Both the position numbers and the translations under genes were made by a program. The notes beneath the pieces were generated by a model. The model was not told the origin of the DNA and did no database searches. It worked only from the letters and a program-made list of their open reading frames with translations. This document shows positions 26,101 to 36,300 of a stretch of DNA of 64,000 bases, in pieces. Source of the DNA: Apis mellifera (Eukaryota; Arthropoda; Insecta; Hymenoptera; Apidae); contig NC_037653.1 of assembly GCF_003254395.2 (NCBI RefSeq), positions 868,001 through 932,000 on the forward strand, given 5' to 3'. Numbering within the stretch: the stretch's first letter is position 1; each line of letters starts with the position of its first letter.

Positions 26101-29100
26101 ACTATTGTTTAAATCAAATCATATTTAAAAATCAATTTTTTTATCATGTCATAGCATTAAATTTTGGTTTTGTTAAGAAAAGTTTATAATCAAAAGAAGC
26201 CAGAAATTAATAATTGCAAAAATTAAAAAACAATTATAATTCGTTTTAACAGAAATGATAGAAAGAAGTTTAAATAACTTAATTACTAATATGCTTGGCC
26301 ATCTATCATAAGTAATTAATGCTAAATATAAAAATACTAAAATTATATATTGAGTTTATATTTTTTTATTTTTAATCAAAAATTCAATTTTAAGATATAT
26401 ATTTTTTTTCTTAGATTTACGAAAAGAAAAATTTTTTCTTATTTTTCTTTATACTATAGAAATACATAAAACTTTTTCATTTTTTTATTTTATTTTTATA
26501 AAAATTCTAAAAATATGAATGAGATATAATTATAATTATTCATAGCATTACATATATGATATATTTTTAAAGTTGATTTTCTCGAAAATGAAGCTTTTTA
26601 TCAAAATGATAATTTTTTATATCAAAGAATTTCATTTCTTTTTTCGATTTATTTTCTTATAAAGAATTATTCTTTTTCTAATATTATAAATAATATTCTG
26701 TATTACATTAGGTAATCTCATAAGTAATGTCACTTTAAAATCATTTTTCAATAAAATAAATAATAAAATCTATATATTATATATATTGATTTGCATTTTT
26801 ACGGAGATTCTACTTTTACTTAAATAATTTTAAGATTAAAACAATTGTATTATTTTAATACATTTTTATTAATTTTCTTAATAAAAGAATATGATGGAGA
26901 AAGATATAATGTGATTAATATTAATTAATTAATTATATTATAACAACATTTTTCATCATTCAATCAGCAATCGTTTATATAAAATTATCATATGTATTAT
27001 CTATATATTTTAATTTTCTACTATAAATAATTTTATTTGCTTATAACAAATAATTTTTTATAATTAAGTTTTTAAAATGATATTGATTATAGGATGATTT
27101 AATATTATAAATATGATCATATAAATACATTAAACGCTCAATAATAGTAAAATAATATAAAAGCTAGAGTTTAAATAATCAGACATAATTTTAAATTTCA
27201 TTTATATAAATAAAGTTCTTTATGATTTTTCTGTATTTATGATTTTTTATTCAAATAACCGAAATTCAATATCGTATTATATGTATATATGTTTCACTGG
27301 ATTTTATTTAAAAAAAATATGTACTGCATTTCATAAAATACATAACATAAAATAAATATAAAATTTTAATTTTATTTTTCTCTAAAATGATATATATATA
27401 TTTGATTATTTTGATTGTTTTTGTTGATCTTTTAATTATTAATTTTGTATTCGTCTTTCTTTTCCTTCCAAAAATATCTTACGAATTATATATATATTAA
27501 CATCGTATAATTATATGTATAAAATATCTCTAGAAAAAATAGAGAAAAAATAGATTAATTAAAGACTTTTAAAAAGTTAAACAGGATTTCTTTTTGTCTA
27601 GATTGAAAAGATTTTTTATGTATTTTTGTACTTTTATATATTGCAATGAATCTAAATCTGATCATTATTAAAATTTTCTATTATTATTATTAATCAGATT
27701 TAAAAGATAAATAGATGCAAATAATTAATTTTTTGTTATATTTATGAAAATATTCTAAAATAATTTTTTTTCAATATTTTCAATACCATAATATAATACT
27801 AATGCTTTGTAAAACTAAATTTATTATCATAAAATCCTGTTTTGCTGAGATATTATTTTAAATTAACTTACTGACAATAGAAAGAGAATTTATAAAAATT
27901 CGGTTTTATATTAAATAAAAAACTTATAAAAAAGGACATGATTTTTTGTCGACATGATAAAATATTTTTCAATAAGCTTTTATTCCTAAATATTATTATC
28001 AAATGATGGAACTTCAAAGCAATATATTTCGGCAAAAAAAATTTTATAATTACAGGGAGAAGAATGTATTATACCATGGAGTTAATAAATATATTTTCAT
28101 ATTTTCTTTGAAATATTTTCATAAATATAATAAAATATTTATTATTTCTTAAATCTAACATGATAAGCAATTTTTACTATTAAATTCAGATTAACATACA
28201 TAAATATATAAGAAATCTTTTAATTTTTAAATAAAAAAAAGTACTCATTGATTTATTTTTTATAGATGTCTTATCATTTTATTCCATAATTTTCCACAAT
28301 AATAGTTCAAATTTGTAGAAAAAAATATTAATGTGCTTAATGTTATTACTAGGGAGTAATTTTTATATAGAAAATTTGATGATTGTATTAATTTTAAGAA
28401 ACAAATATAGAAAATTAAAAATTATAGAATGTCTTGTTATTTATATGTAAGACTCATCTAATTTATATAATGTAGTTTAAATAAATAACATTTTATAAGT
28501 TAATTATTAATCAAATGAATTGTTTACAATTGTTGTACATATTTATTTTTAAATGTTATGATTTTTATTATATTTTATTATTAATATTCTATGTTATAAG
28601 CAAAAATATTTATAATTTTTCTATTAATTAAGGAATAAAATATGTGCATATATTTTTATAAGTTTAAAGATAAGCTCTAATATATAAAAAAATTAAAATT
28701 GATTCACGTAATTCATTTTTCACTACTTCTCTCAATCATAGATATATATAATTTATTTAAAAAAAATAGTTTATCTCTTTTAAAATTATTTATTATATAT
28801 TTATCTGATTCATTTTCGGATTATTTAACATGTTAGCTTAGATGAACACATGATACACGAAATTATTCGATTCTTTTTAAAAATTTCGTAATAATTATAA
28901 ACAAACCAGAGATTATAATTATTATAATTTTGAATTAGAAACTTGAAAACTGAAAATTGATTGAATAAAAATATAAACTTACCGAATAAAAACGATTATT
29001 TCTTTTAGAATTATTATATCTCATCCATTTTCAGATTATTTAATGTATTAGGTTAGATAGGCACTATACAACGACACTGCAATTTATTATACTTTTATAT

Positions 29101-30756
29101 TATAATAATCATGTCAAATGCCAAACTAGAAATTATGATTTTAAACTTAAAACACAAAAAATGAAAATTGATTTTAATGAAAATATAAACTTATACAATT
29201 GCAATATATCAGATCGTAGTTACTTATGTGCGGTATCTAATTGCGTTGTCTTTATTTTCATTTTAGTAGACATTCATATAAATGAAGTAATGCACTAATT
29301 CAATAGATGCTTGATTAGAATTCACTTATTTAAGCTTTGACAACAATTTTCCTCAAAATTGTTAAAAATGATAAATAATAACATTAGTTTAAGAAAAATA
29401 AATTCTGTGAATGGATCAGCTATATAATTTCTAAAGTATCTATTTGATATTATTATATTAACTTATTATATTGACTTAATTCATTTTGAAATAGAATAGC
29501 ATTACATAGATAAAAATTTATTTCATTCTATAATATGGATATAAATATTATACTTGTATGAATATTTCATCTTTGTAGTATGAATTTGGTATAATATATA
29601 AATATTTTATATATTATTATTGTGAAATATATTAAGTATTATGTACTTTTTTCTATAAATATATGATTAAGTTATTATTTTATTAAGTTTTTCTAAAGTA
29701 TATGAAATTCAGAATTTGTCTATAATTTTAAAATCATATATGTATGTATTTATATATATCTTTTAAATATTATTTGATTTTTCTAAAATTGATCATTCTA
29801 AAATTTATAATATAATATTTAATTGATTATAAATTTTAAAAGAAAAATCAAATAATATTTAAAAGATATACATAAATACATAGATATATGATTTTAAAAT
29901 TATGACAAATAATAAATTAACAAATTATAGACAAATGTAATATTTAATTGATATATCTATTATTTTATTATTAAAAAATTTATAATTTATATTTTAAAAT
30001 ACTTACTGGATAAAATTTGTTTTATAGAATATAACAAAAAAATTATAATACAAAAAAAAAGATTTAAAAGAAATAAAAAAGAAGATTACAGTATGTAAAA
30101 AAAATATTAAATAAAGTATTATGATTGCATGAAACATATTACAATAATTGAAATAAAAGAGTTTAAATTATAAGATAAAATATAAAGTATTATAATAAAT
30201 ACAAAATATTTTCTTCATACCATAGTTCAAGCTAACTCATAATGTATAAATCAATTGATCCAATATCATAATTTTTTAAACATTCATTTTTAAAAGTATT
30301 ACATTTATTGCTATAATTACTATAAATTTATTTATTATCAAAATTTACCATTACAATTATTACCATAAATATACTATTATATCATTAAGTAAAAATCTTC
30401 ACAAACAAATATCTCTGATCCATTTCTCCCACAACTATTTCAATCATACTACATAATATTCAGCATTATAATAAAAATTCAGCTAGACTTAATTATCGAT
30501 GAAAATTTCAGCAAATTGAGTTCGGATAAAATGAATTTCTATCGTACCTGGCTATCAAAGACATCGTTATAGGAAATATCGACATGTTTTGTCCGCCAAC
30601 TAAGTATTCTCGTACCGCGTCTTCGTTTTTTCGGGATTTGTACGCTTGGTACACACCGACGACGGCCGAAATCGCGAGCATACCAGCAAACACGGCACAA
30701 TCGATTATCCCGAACGATTTGTGCATCGAACCGTCCGCGTCGTCGCTTCCGTCCAT
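11124..30756 (-). CDS. SLC5-family sodium/solute symporter (SMVT/SMCT-like), complete, 13 exons, 589 aa
   Basis: Thirteen exons join without a phase error into 1770 bp (589 codons plus stop), the usual size for SLC5. The family couples inward Na+ flow to uptake of sugars, vitamins, iodide or monocarboxylates across the plasma membrane. The sequence follows the SLC5A5/A6/A8 branch throughout: MSIFPITMSLIASYISG in TM1-2, FPAEMYVYGTQ, GGLKAVVWTDAIQT, SVNQAMVQR, LPGLPGLFVAGVFSAALST, then residues 357-365 (STMSTGLNS), the TM8 segment whose Ser pair forms the Na2 sodium site in the fold, and AGPLLGIFTLGMFFP. About 13 hydrophobic helices are seen and the N-terminus is short and acidic. The start at 30756 has an excellent context (GGCCATGG). 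Substrate cannot be assigned: insect relatives are named multivitamin or monocarboxylate transporters by similarity only. Introns range from 67 bp to 6.4 kb. Confidence 0.94.
11263..11458 (-). CDS. SLC5 symporter exon 12
   Basis: 196 bp, acceptor TTTTTCAG, last helix (WVGFLTAILVGLLVSWITGL) and a cytoplasmic tail to TKQEQ. The donor CAA|GTAAAA at 11262 is preferred over reading on to the TAG at 11143, because a clean acceptor and in-frame tail follow. Confidence 0.85.
11526..11707 (-). CDS. SLC5 symporter exon 11
   Basis: 182 bp, acceptor ATGCAG, donor AA|GTGAGA. It encodes a helix (GALVGGLISLNLVAWISFGT) and an extracellular loop with one cysteine and an NLS glycosylation sequon. Confidence 0.92.
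11784..11870 (-). CDS. SLC5 symporter exon 10
   Basis: 87 bp, 29 codons in phase 0, acceptor TTTTCAG, donor TCG|GTAAAT. It encodes AGKSLASITAGPLLGIFTLG and MFFPIANSS, a conserved late-helix block. Confidence 0.93.
11871..12489 (-). other. SLC5 intron 9
   Basis: 0.6 kb of A+T-rich sequence with no feature beyond poly-A/T runs. Confidence 0.85.
12490..12673 (-). CDS. SLC5 symporter exon 9
   Basis: 184 bp, acceptor TTCTAG, donor CAG|GTGCAT. It completes the TM8 sodium-site sequence STMSTGLNSMSG, then DMIKPWL and the next helix up to EKLSGLIQ. Confidence 0.93.
12674..14675 (-). other. SLC5 intron 8
   Basis: 2.0 kb, A+T rich. Short repeated motifs of the type ATTTAGATTT and ATTCAAATA recur at about 12900-12960 and 13450-13530. 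No exon-like stretch; the 65-codon ORF at 14398-14595 has no support. Confidence 0.85.
14676..14785 (-). CDS. SLC5 symporter exon 8
   Basis: 110 bp, acceptor CTTACAG, donor AG|GTATAC, phase 2 end. It encodes LPFFVMELTESIPGLPGLF and the start of TM8. Confidence 0.93.
14884..14992 (-). CDS. SLC5 symporter exon 7
   Basis: 109 bp, acceptor CTTCAG, donor AAG|GTATTT. It encodes a helix (IAIMAIGIITIVSLSCYTGI) and FHDCDPISTK. The donor is non-optimal at positions +4 and +5, but the phase fits exactly. Confidence 0.91.
14993..21438 (-). other. SLC5 intron 6 (6.4 kb)
   Basis: Long A+T-rich intron with no coding signal on either strand. It contains TTATTCGAA-bearing inverted-repeat arms (16483-16519 and 17128-17161), an AT-palindrome cluster (18660-18725) and a (TCAA)n run (20882-20906). 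Confidence 0.85.
20882..20906. repeat. (TCAA)n microsatellite
   Basis: Six TCAA units in SLC5 intron 6. Confidence 0.9.
21439..21579 (-). CDS. SLC5 symporter exon 6
   Basis: 141 bp, acceptor GACAG, donor AT|GTGAGT, phase 2 on both sides. It encodes DPTVRHTFWTVVIGNY and SVNQAMVQRCL, the family NQxxVQR motif. Confidence 0.93.
21650..21804 (-). CDS. SLC5 symporter exon 5
   Basis: 155 bp, acceptor TTTTTCAG, donor GA|GTAAGA, ends in phase 2. It encodes GGLKAVVWTDAIQTIVMFGG, one of the best-conserved SLC5 segments. Confidence 0.94.
21805..22734 (-). other. SLC5 intron 4, containing a decayed tandem repeat
   Basis: 0.93 kb. Unlike the other introns it is only moderately A+T rich and is built largely from diverged copies of a 60-120 bp unit (see 22050-22690). 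Confidence 0.8.
22050..22690. repeat. Degenerate tandem repeat in SLC5 intron 4
   Basis: The motifs CTYGAGAATAA, GAAAAATAGATCT and GAACAGTCATT return in the same order near 22063, 22155, 22227, 22287, 22358, 22430, 22550 and 22636, about 60-120 bp apart. Identity between units is low, so this is an old array. Confidence 0.55.
22735..22854 (-). CDS. SLC5 symporter exon 4
   Basis: 120 bp, 40 codons, acceptor ATTACAG, donor TTG|GTGAGA. It encodes two helices around ALAFNQVTGMNLHAIAVL. The apparent continuation VRRGSK is intron. Confidence 0.93.
22855..23866 (-). other. SLC5 intron 3
   Basis: 1.0 kb. Mostly A+T rich, with a GC-richer island at about 23450-23620 that begins ATAGGGTGTTTTAAAA and may be a transposon remnant. 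No splice-compatible exon was seen. Confidence 0.75.
23867..23932 (-). CDS. SLC5 symporter exon 3
   Basis: 66 bp micro-exon of 22 codons (YLNLRFNGVVRFMGSAIFLI then KM), acceptor CCTAG, donor ATG|GTAAGT. It is too short to stand out as an ORF but matches the family in this position. Confidence 0.92.
24004..24163 (-). CDS. SLC5 symporter exon 2
   Basis: 160 bp, acceptor CTTTTCAG, donor GAG|GTAACA. The split serine is completed and followed by YISGITILGFPAEMYVYG, a strongly conserved SLC5 stretch. It lies 6.4 kb from exon 1. Confidence 0.93.
24897..25060. repeat. pogo/Tigger-like terminal-repeat units (two in tandem)
   Basis: Unit 24897-24977 starts CAATAGAACTCC and ends GGAGTCCACTG, an imperfect inverted repeat with internal TTCATATAA motifs. 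A second, diverged unit follows (about 24987-25060). The CAGTRGAACTCC style is that of pogo-type ends; no transposase is nearby. Confidence 0.5.
25096..25275. repeat. Dispersed palindromic element, copy D
   Basis: The left arm from 25132 reads ATTATAAGCAATTTAAATTT and GCATTAAATAAAGCGAGACA. The right arm at about 25220-25246 is diverged. Lies in SLC5 intron 1. Confidence 0.55.
29715..29909. repeat. Near-perfect 195-bp inverted repeat
   Basis: The left arm 29715-29790 and right arm 29832-29909 are complementary over about 76 bp with only a few mismatches, around a 41-base spacer. It lies in SLC5 intron 1 and has no ORF. Confidence 0.85.
30548..30756 (-). CDS. SLC5 symporter exon 1
   Basis: 209 bp encoding an acidic N-terminus (MDGSDDADGS), TM1 (FGIIDCAVFAGMLAISAVVG) and the start of TM2. 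Donor AG|GTACGA at 30547; ends in phase 2. Confidence 0.93.
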
Positions 30757-33196
30757 GGCCTCTCCAGGATCTCGATCTCAGATTCTAGTCGATTGTTTTC
30801 GCGATCAAGACGAGACAAAATGCAAAGGAGAGTGGAATCGCGGCCGTCTCGTTCGAAAAACGGTTCGTTTCTAAGTCGACGAGTAACAGATGAGGAGCAG
30901 AGAACGGTTTAAACGGGCCAGCTCGGAGAGACGATTGAATAATTGGAGATTCCATCGTTATCGTTCCCACTCCGCTTCCTCCGTTACTTCTGTTAACTTC
31001 CTCTGGTCTTCCTCTTCCTCGTCCTCGTCCTCGCGCTACCAGTTCGAGCTCGAGCTGCCGTTGAACTGCAACCACGACGTCCTTGCGTCGTGAGTCGTCG
31101 TGGCGAAGAGGAAGCTGATGGACAATGAGATGCGATTGGTAAAAATGGCCACTGGTAAAAATACATTTTCGGCTAAATGTTGAAACGAAATGAAAAATTG
31201 TCACATTTTTTTTTATTGAAACACAGAATTTTCATAAGTATTAGTAAAAAGTGTGCAAGTCTTGTATAATCATCTCTTTTATAAATTTAGCAAACTTTCA
31301 GTGATTTCTTGTATTAATTATTATAGTAAAAAAAATTCGTAGAAAATCATAGATATGATTATATTAATATCTATTGAATCTTTGAATTATTGTTATTGAT
31401 TGTTTGGTATCTTCTTCTATTTCATATTTTTCTTTTAATTATCTTAAATATAAATATAAGACTCGTGAAAGAATATTAAATCAATGATATGGATATGATA
31501 AATAAATGAAAGAATAAGATAATTATTTAATTTGTGATTTTCTTACTGATTTCAATGATCCTGGAATTTGTTATTAATTATTATTCTGACCGAAGTTTTC
31601 TTATAAATGTTATTTTAAATAATTATTAAAAATAATTAAAATTTTTGTATATAACGAAAAAGAATGGAATGAAAGAACAAAATAAAAATAAATATATCTT
31701 TTTTGAAACATGGAAATTTAGAAAATTTTAAAAACCTAGAATGATTCCTTATAATTAAGCATAATATTTTTTAAATATATAAATAATAAAAGAATAATAT
31801 AAAGACATTGTTTTTCATATATTTAATTACCTCAAATATTAAAAATTTTTTAAAATTAATTTTTGCTCAGTTAAATTGGCCAATTGAAATCAATGTTCAT
31901 CGATGAGAAATATTGAAATCTAGAATTAATATTACTTTTATTATTCCAAACTCTTTGCGGACAAATATCTTTACAACAGCATTGAAGTTAAATAAAATTA
32001 AATTAAATTATATTTTAATGTCTTTATCTCAGATTTAAGTTATCAAATTTTGTTAATAAGTATATTCTCTGGATCTAAATAAATAAAAAATATTACATAA
32101 ATATATATAAAAAAGTTATAAAAAAAGTTATAAATAAAGATATAAAATTAAATTTTTTTCCTCAAAAATGAATAGATTGATTGAAAAAGATTAATATTAT
32201 GAAATCATTCGATTTTATTATCTTATTAACCATTTCATTTTTATTCATGAGGAATTTTGAAGAAAAAATTTTATGAAACAAGAATAAATATGCATGATGA
32301 ACTGATAGAATTAATGATTCTATTTTGAATTGTTGTCAATATTACTAAGGATATAAAGTGACAATTTTGAAATATTAATTTTTTGAAATATTAATTAAAT
32401 TATTGTGCGTATAAATACTATATGTATATTATTATTAATTGCAATTACATATTTAATATTAAAATTAGTGTCAATAGTAATAAATAAAAGTTAGTATTAA
32501 TTTAATTATTACAGATAAATAACATTTTCTTTAAATTTTGTATTTTTATTTATAATTTTTTAATAAAGCATTAAATATTAAATGTTTAATAATCTCTTTT
32601 TTATTTATTTATATATATTCATAAAATATATTGACAAAATTTGACACTTAAAGACATAACCATTCTATATATATGCAACATTCAGTTATTAATAATACAT
32701 ATTTTTCTTTATTTTTAATATTTAAATATTTGATTTATAATCTAATAATCTGATTTCACATAATAGAAAAAATATTATCATACAATATTAAGAATCAAAA
32801 TGGAGAAAATAGTTCACAAAAGTATAATGTTATCATTATATATAAATATCATTATATATAAAATATATTTATTTAATTAAGAAATGGTATTGTTTCACCT
32901 TTCAGAGAGATGCATTTAACAAAATTGCTCTCCATTTGTTTACGTGGGATTCGTTTACCTTTTTTCGCATATCGCTGTTTTCACGATCGATTTCCGCTTT
33001 TCCGGTAACTCGGTTTCTCGAGTTCTCTTCAGAGAACATTGTAATCGGCCACACCCTCTCCCAAAGGAGACAAATGTCTAGAGTAAAAGGGCGCCTCGTA
33101 GTTTCGTCCTTTCGAATCGAGCACTGACTGTGGACATTTCTTCGTTGACACGTTGATAGAATCCGGTGTGAAGAGAAGGAGAAATTTTCTCGATTG
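30757..33196. promoter_or_regulatory. Divergent spacer between the SLC5 symporter and the mXR receptor
   Basis: 2.4 kb between two start codons pointing away from each other. The ends are GC rich: 30757-31150 (polypyrimidine on plus, likely SLC5 5' UTR and promoter) and 32930-33196 (likely receptor 5' UTR). The 1.7 kb between is plain A+T-rich DNA. Overlapping ORFs of 60-140 codons in 30584-31204 and 32936-33223 lie on both strands and look like UTR artefacts. No exact core-promoter motif can be assigned. Confidence 0.45.
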
Positions 33197-33385
33197 ATGA
33201 TGTCGATTGGAATTGTGGTTCAAGTGATGTTGATTACGAGTTTGTTCGAGTTTATCCTGTCCATCGAATCAAATATCAAGGATACTAGTGTCCTGTACGC
33301 GAATGTGACCGGTGATTTGTTGCTTGGTGGCTTGTTTCCTGTTCACCGAAAGGGTAATGAAGGCGAGAACTGTGGTGCGATTCAG
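33197..33385 (+). CDS. mtt: mXR receptor exon 1
   Basis: 189 bp, 63 codons, phase 0, donor CAG|GTGAAT. It encodes the signal peptide (hydrophobic run IVVQVMLITSLFEFIL), an NVT sequon and LFPVHRKGNEGENCGAIQ, the standard mGluR opening with its conserved cysteine. A second ATG at 33200 is possible. Confidence 0.9.
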
Positions 33386-36300
33386 GTGAATAATAATTTC
33401 TTTCAAAAAAAAGAAAAATTTTCGATAGTGAATAATTTTTGCAAAAGTTAAATGGTTATCAAAATTTATGGGAAATACAGAAAATTTAAATTGATAATTT
33501 TAAGATTTATACTAATATATAAAATTTATGATATTAAAAAATAAGGAATAGTAATTTTTTTCAAAAATACAAATTTTGATAGCTGATATTTTTGCCAGGA
33601 TTAATTTTTAAATAGGAATTTTAATTTTTATAAAAATTTTTGTAGAAAATTTAAATTGATAATAAGATTTACATTAACCAGTATTTAACTGTAATAAAAT
33701 AAAAGATAGTATAATAATATTTAATTAATTCATTAACATTCAAGATATGTTTTTAAAACAAAGAATTAAATAAAATAGCGTTAAATAAAATCATCTTATA
33801 TATTGTTAACATGTAATACATAATTAGAGATGAGGAAATATGCGATTAAAAAAAAATTTTATTTTTATTTTTTAAAACATATATAAGAATGAATATAAAT
33901 AACTAAGTTTATGATAATAAAAACTACTAACTTATATCAAGTTATAAAATATTTAGAATTTTTTAGAATAAAAATTGCATTGAATCAATTTTTTGGTATT
34001 AAAAAAACTGTCTTATTATGCATAACATTCTTTAGCTATTATTCATCCATCGTTTTTTTGAATCTATTCTAGTTTTTTAGACTAAATTTCGAAAATTTTT
34101 GCAGTGATTTGGATTTTTTTCGGTTTTAATAAACATTTGCATAATTACATTAATCACTTAAGTGGATATATTCATATATTCGTATTCATATTCATATTCG
34201 CTAATCAATTTGCTCATATGATGGAGGAAAATGTATTTTTAGATTCGAAAATATTTATCTTCTTTTATCGAGCTAGATATATTAACTTTACATTGGTTAG
34301 TCTACATACATTTGTTTGTATTTTTATTAACGTTCTTGGCTCGTATCACTCAAATCATTGTTTGATCATGAAATACTAAATCTTCAATCAAAAATTAAGA
34401 ACGATATTTTTATTATATTTTTCATATTTGTATTTATTATATTTTTTGAAAATATGGTTATGAAAAATTGAAAATTAAGAAAGGTAGCAGATAATTATGA
34501 ATCATATATTATAATATAATTAATATAATTAAACTAATTATATGATTATGTTATATAATTATATAACATTATATATAATAATTTTAATATTAATGAATTA
34601 ATATTAATATTAAATTGATATTAATATTAATATTTAATATTTTTATAATATTTATAAAAAATAATATAAATATTTTATATTTTAAATTTGCAAAAATGAT
34701 TTGCAAAAATTTTTTCTCCACTTGAAAGATTATATTAAGAAAATATTCCAAAGATATTTTTTTCCATATTTATGAGAATTATACATATTATTGTATTATG
34801 TATTGTATAGTAATCCTCATCTAAAATCTGATTTTATAATTATATTATTTCTTTTTTTTTTTACCAAGATATATATTTTGTTCAGTTGAAAATTTCCAAA
34901 AACATTGAAAATCATAAAATACGTTTATATTATTTGGTTTCTTACATTTTCCATGAATTATTGAAGTATTTAATTTTAGAAATTATGGTAAGAAAATAAA
35001 AATTATATCTTATATTATTTAAAATTTTCCATATAAAATAATAAATTAATTTTATAATTTTTAGAATATTTTTGTGAATATAACCTCTAAATTATTAGAT
35101 AAATAAATATTATATTTTCTACTAATTATATTTTACTTTTTAAAGTACATAATTTATAAAGTATATAATTTATAAATTAATAAATCAAAAATCGTATATA
35201 ATATATATTTTATAATATATATTGTATATATATACTTTTGTCATTCGTTGTTTTTTTGTTTAATATAACAATTTTTGAAATAAATATTTTATTTCATTTA
35301 AATATGCATCCACAAAAACTTCCTGCAGCAACAATAAGCGTCCATTAAACAAAACAAGATTGATGAACGACAATGGTTATTGTGAAAGGTCGTTATATAA
35401 TCTTATATCCCTATCTTCTTCTCTACTCATATCCGGTTTTGAAATCGGAGTTTGAGTTATAATGAGTACTCTGAATACTTGAATATATTTAATTTATTTT
35501 ACGTTACATCGTTTGTATATATCATTTGTAAAATTATTATTTTAAAAAATCATTAGAACTTCATTTGAAATATTTTTAATTAGTTTCTAGATCAAATACT
35601 ATATTCGAACAAAAATTTCTATTAATTATAAACTATAATTATAAGCAATAAATAAAGATAAAGTATATAATGTTATAAATACAAAAAAATTTTATTCATT
35701 TTTTTTATATATAATTTTTTTTATAAATACAAAAATATATTATATATAAAAGAATAGAATGAATTGTGTAAACGAAATTAAATTATATTTTAATAATCTT
35801 TTTATATATTTATAGATTATATTCTTGAATAAAAGTTAAATTTTTTAAATTCAAATAATAAGGAAAATGTTATCTTATAAAAATTACAAAATACAAAAGA
35901 TATAGGCATTAAAATGTGTAAAGTTCATTACAATGAAAAACCATCAGTAATAACATTTTTGTAATATCTTCTTTTTATAACATCCCAAAAAAAATTCGAA
36001 TTCAATTTGATTCAATTCAAAAAGGATTATTTTAAATAGTAATAGTAATAAATATATAAATATTTTTTCATTATAGATAATTACATATTGTTTTGTAACA
36101 CGAAGAAAATATGCTAAAAAATATTAAAATAATACAGAATAGTGAAAAAAATGTCATCAGTAGAAAATATTAAAAAATATAAGTGGTAATTCGAAATTGT
36201 TAAGAAATTTTAGACTTCCTTCTATTAATATGATTAAATTTTTTAGACGGTGTACATTTCAATGAAACATGTAATTTTGATGATAAGTTAAATTCTAAGT

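Larger units (their letters stand above)
24164..30547 (-). other. SLC5 intron 1 (6.4 kb)
   Basis: First intron, A+T rich, no exon. It contains pogo-like terminal-repeat units (24897-25060), a copy of the dispersed palindromic element (25096-25275) and a 195-bp hairpin (29715-29909). Confidence 0.85.

Noticed and set aside
30584..31204. Overlapping ORFs of 67-139 codons on both strands near the SLC5 start
   Set aside because: They overlap SLC5 exon 1 in other frames or its GC-rich 5' region, have low-complexity Arg/Ser content and no family features.
33194..33196. TTG as start codon of the receptor
   Set aside because: An ATG follows at once (33197) and nuclear insect genes start at ATG.
33029..33223. 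64-codon minus-strand ORF opposite the receptor start
   Set aside because: Antisense to the receptor 5' UTR and signal peptide; no recognisable content.
34500..34640. Dense AT palindromes
   Set aside because: Simple ATTAATATTAAT-type low complexity; self-complementarity is expected from composition.
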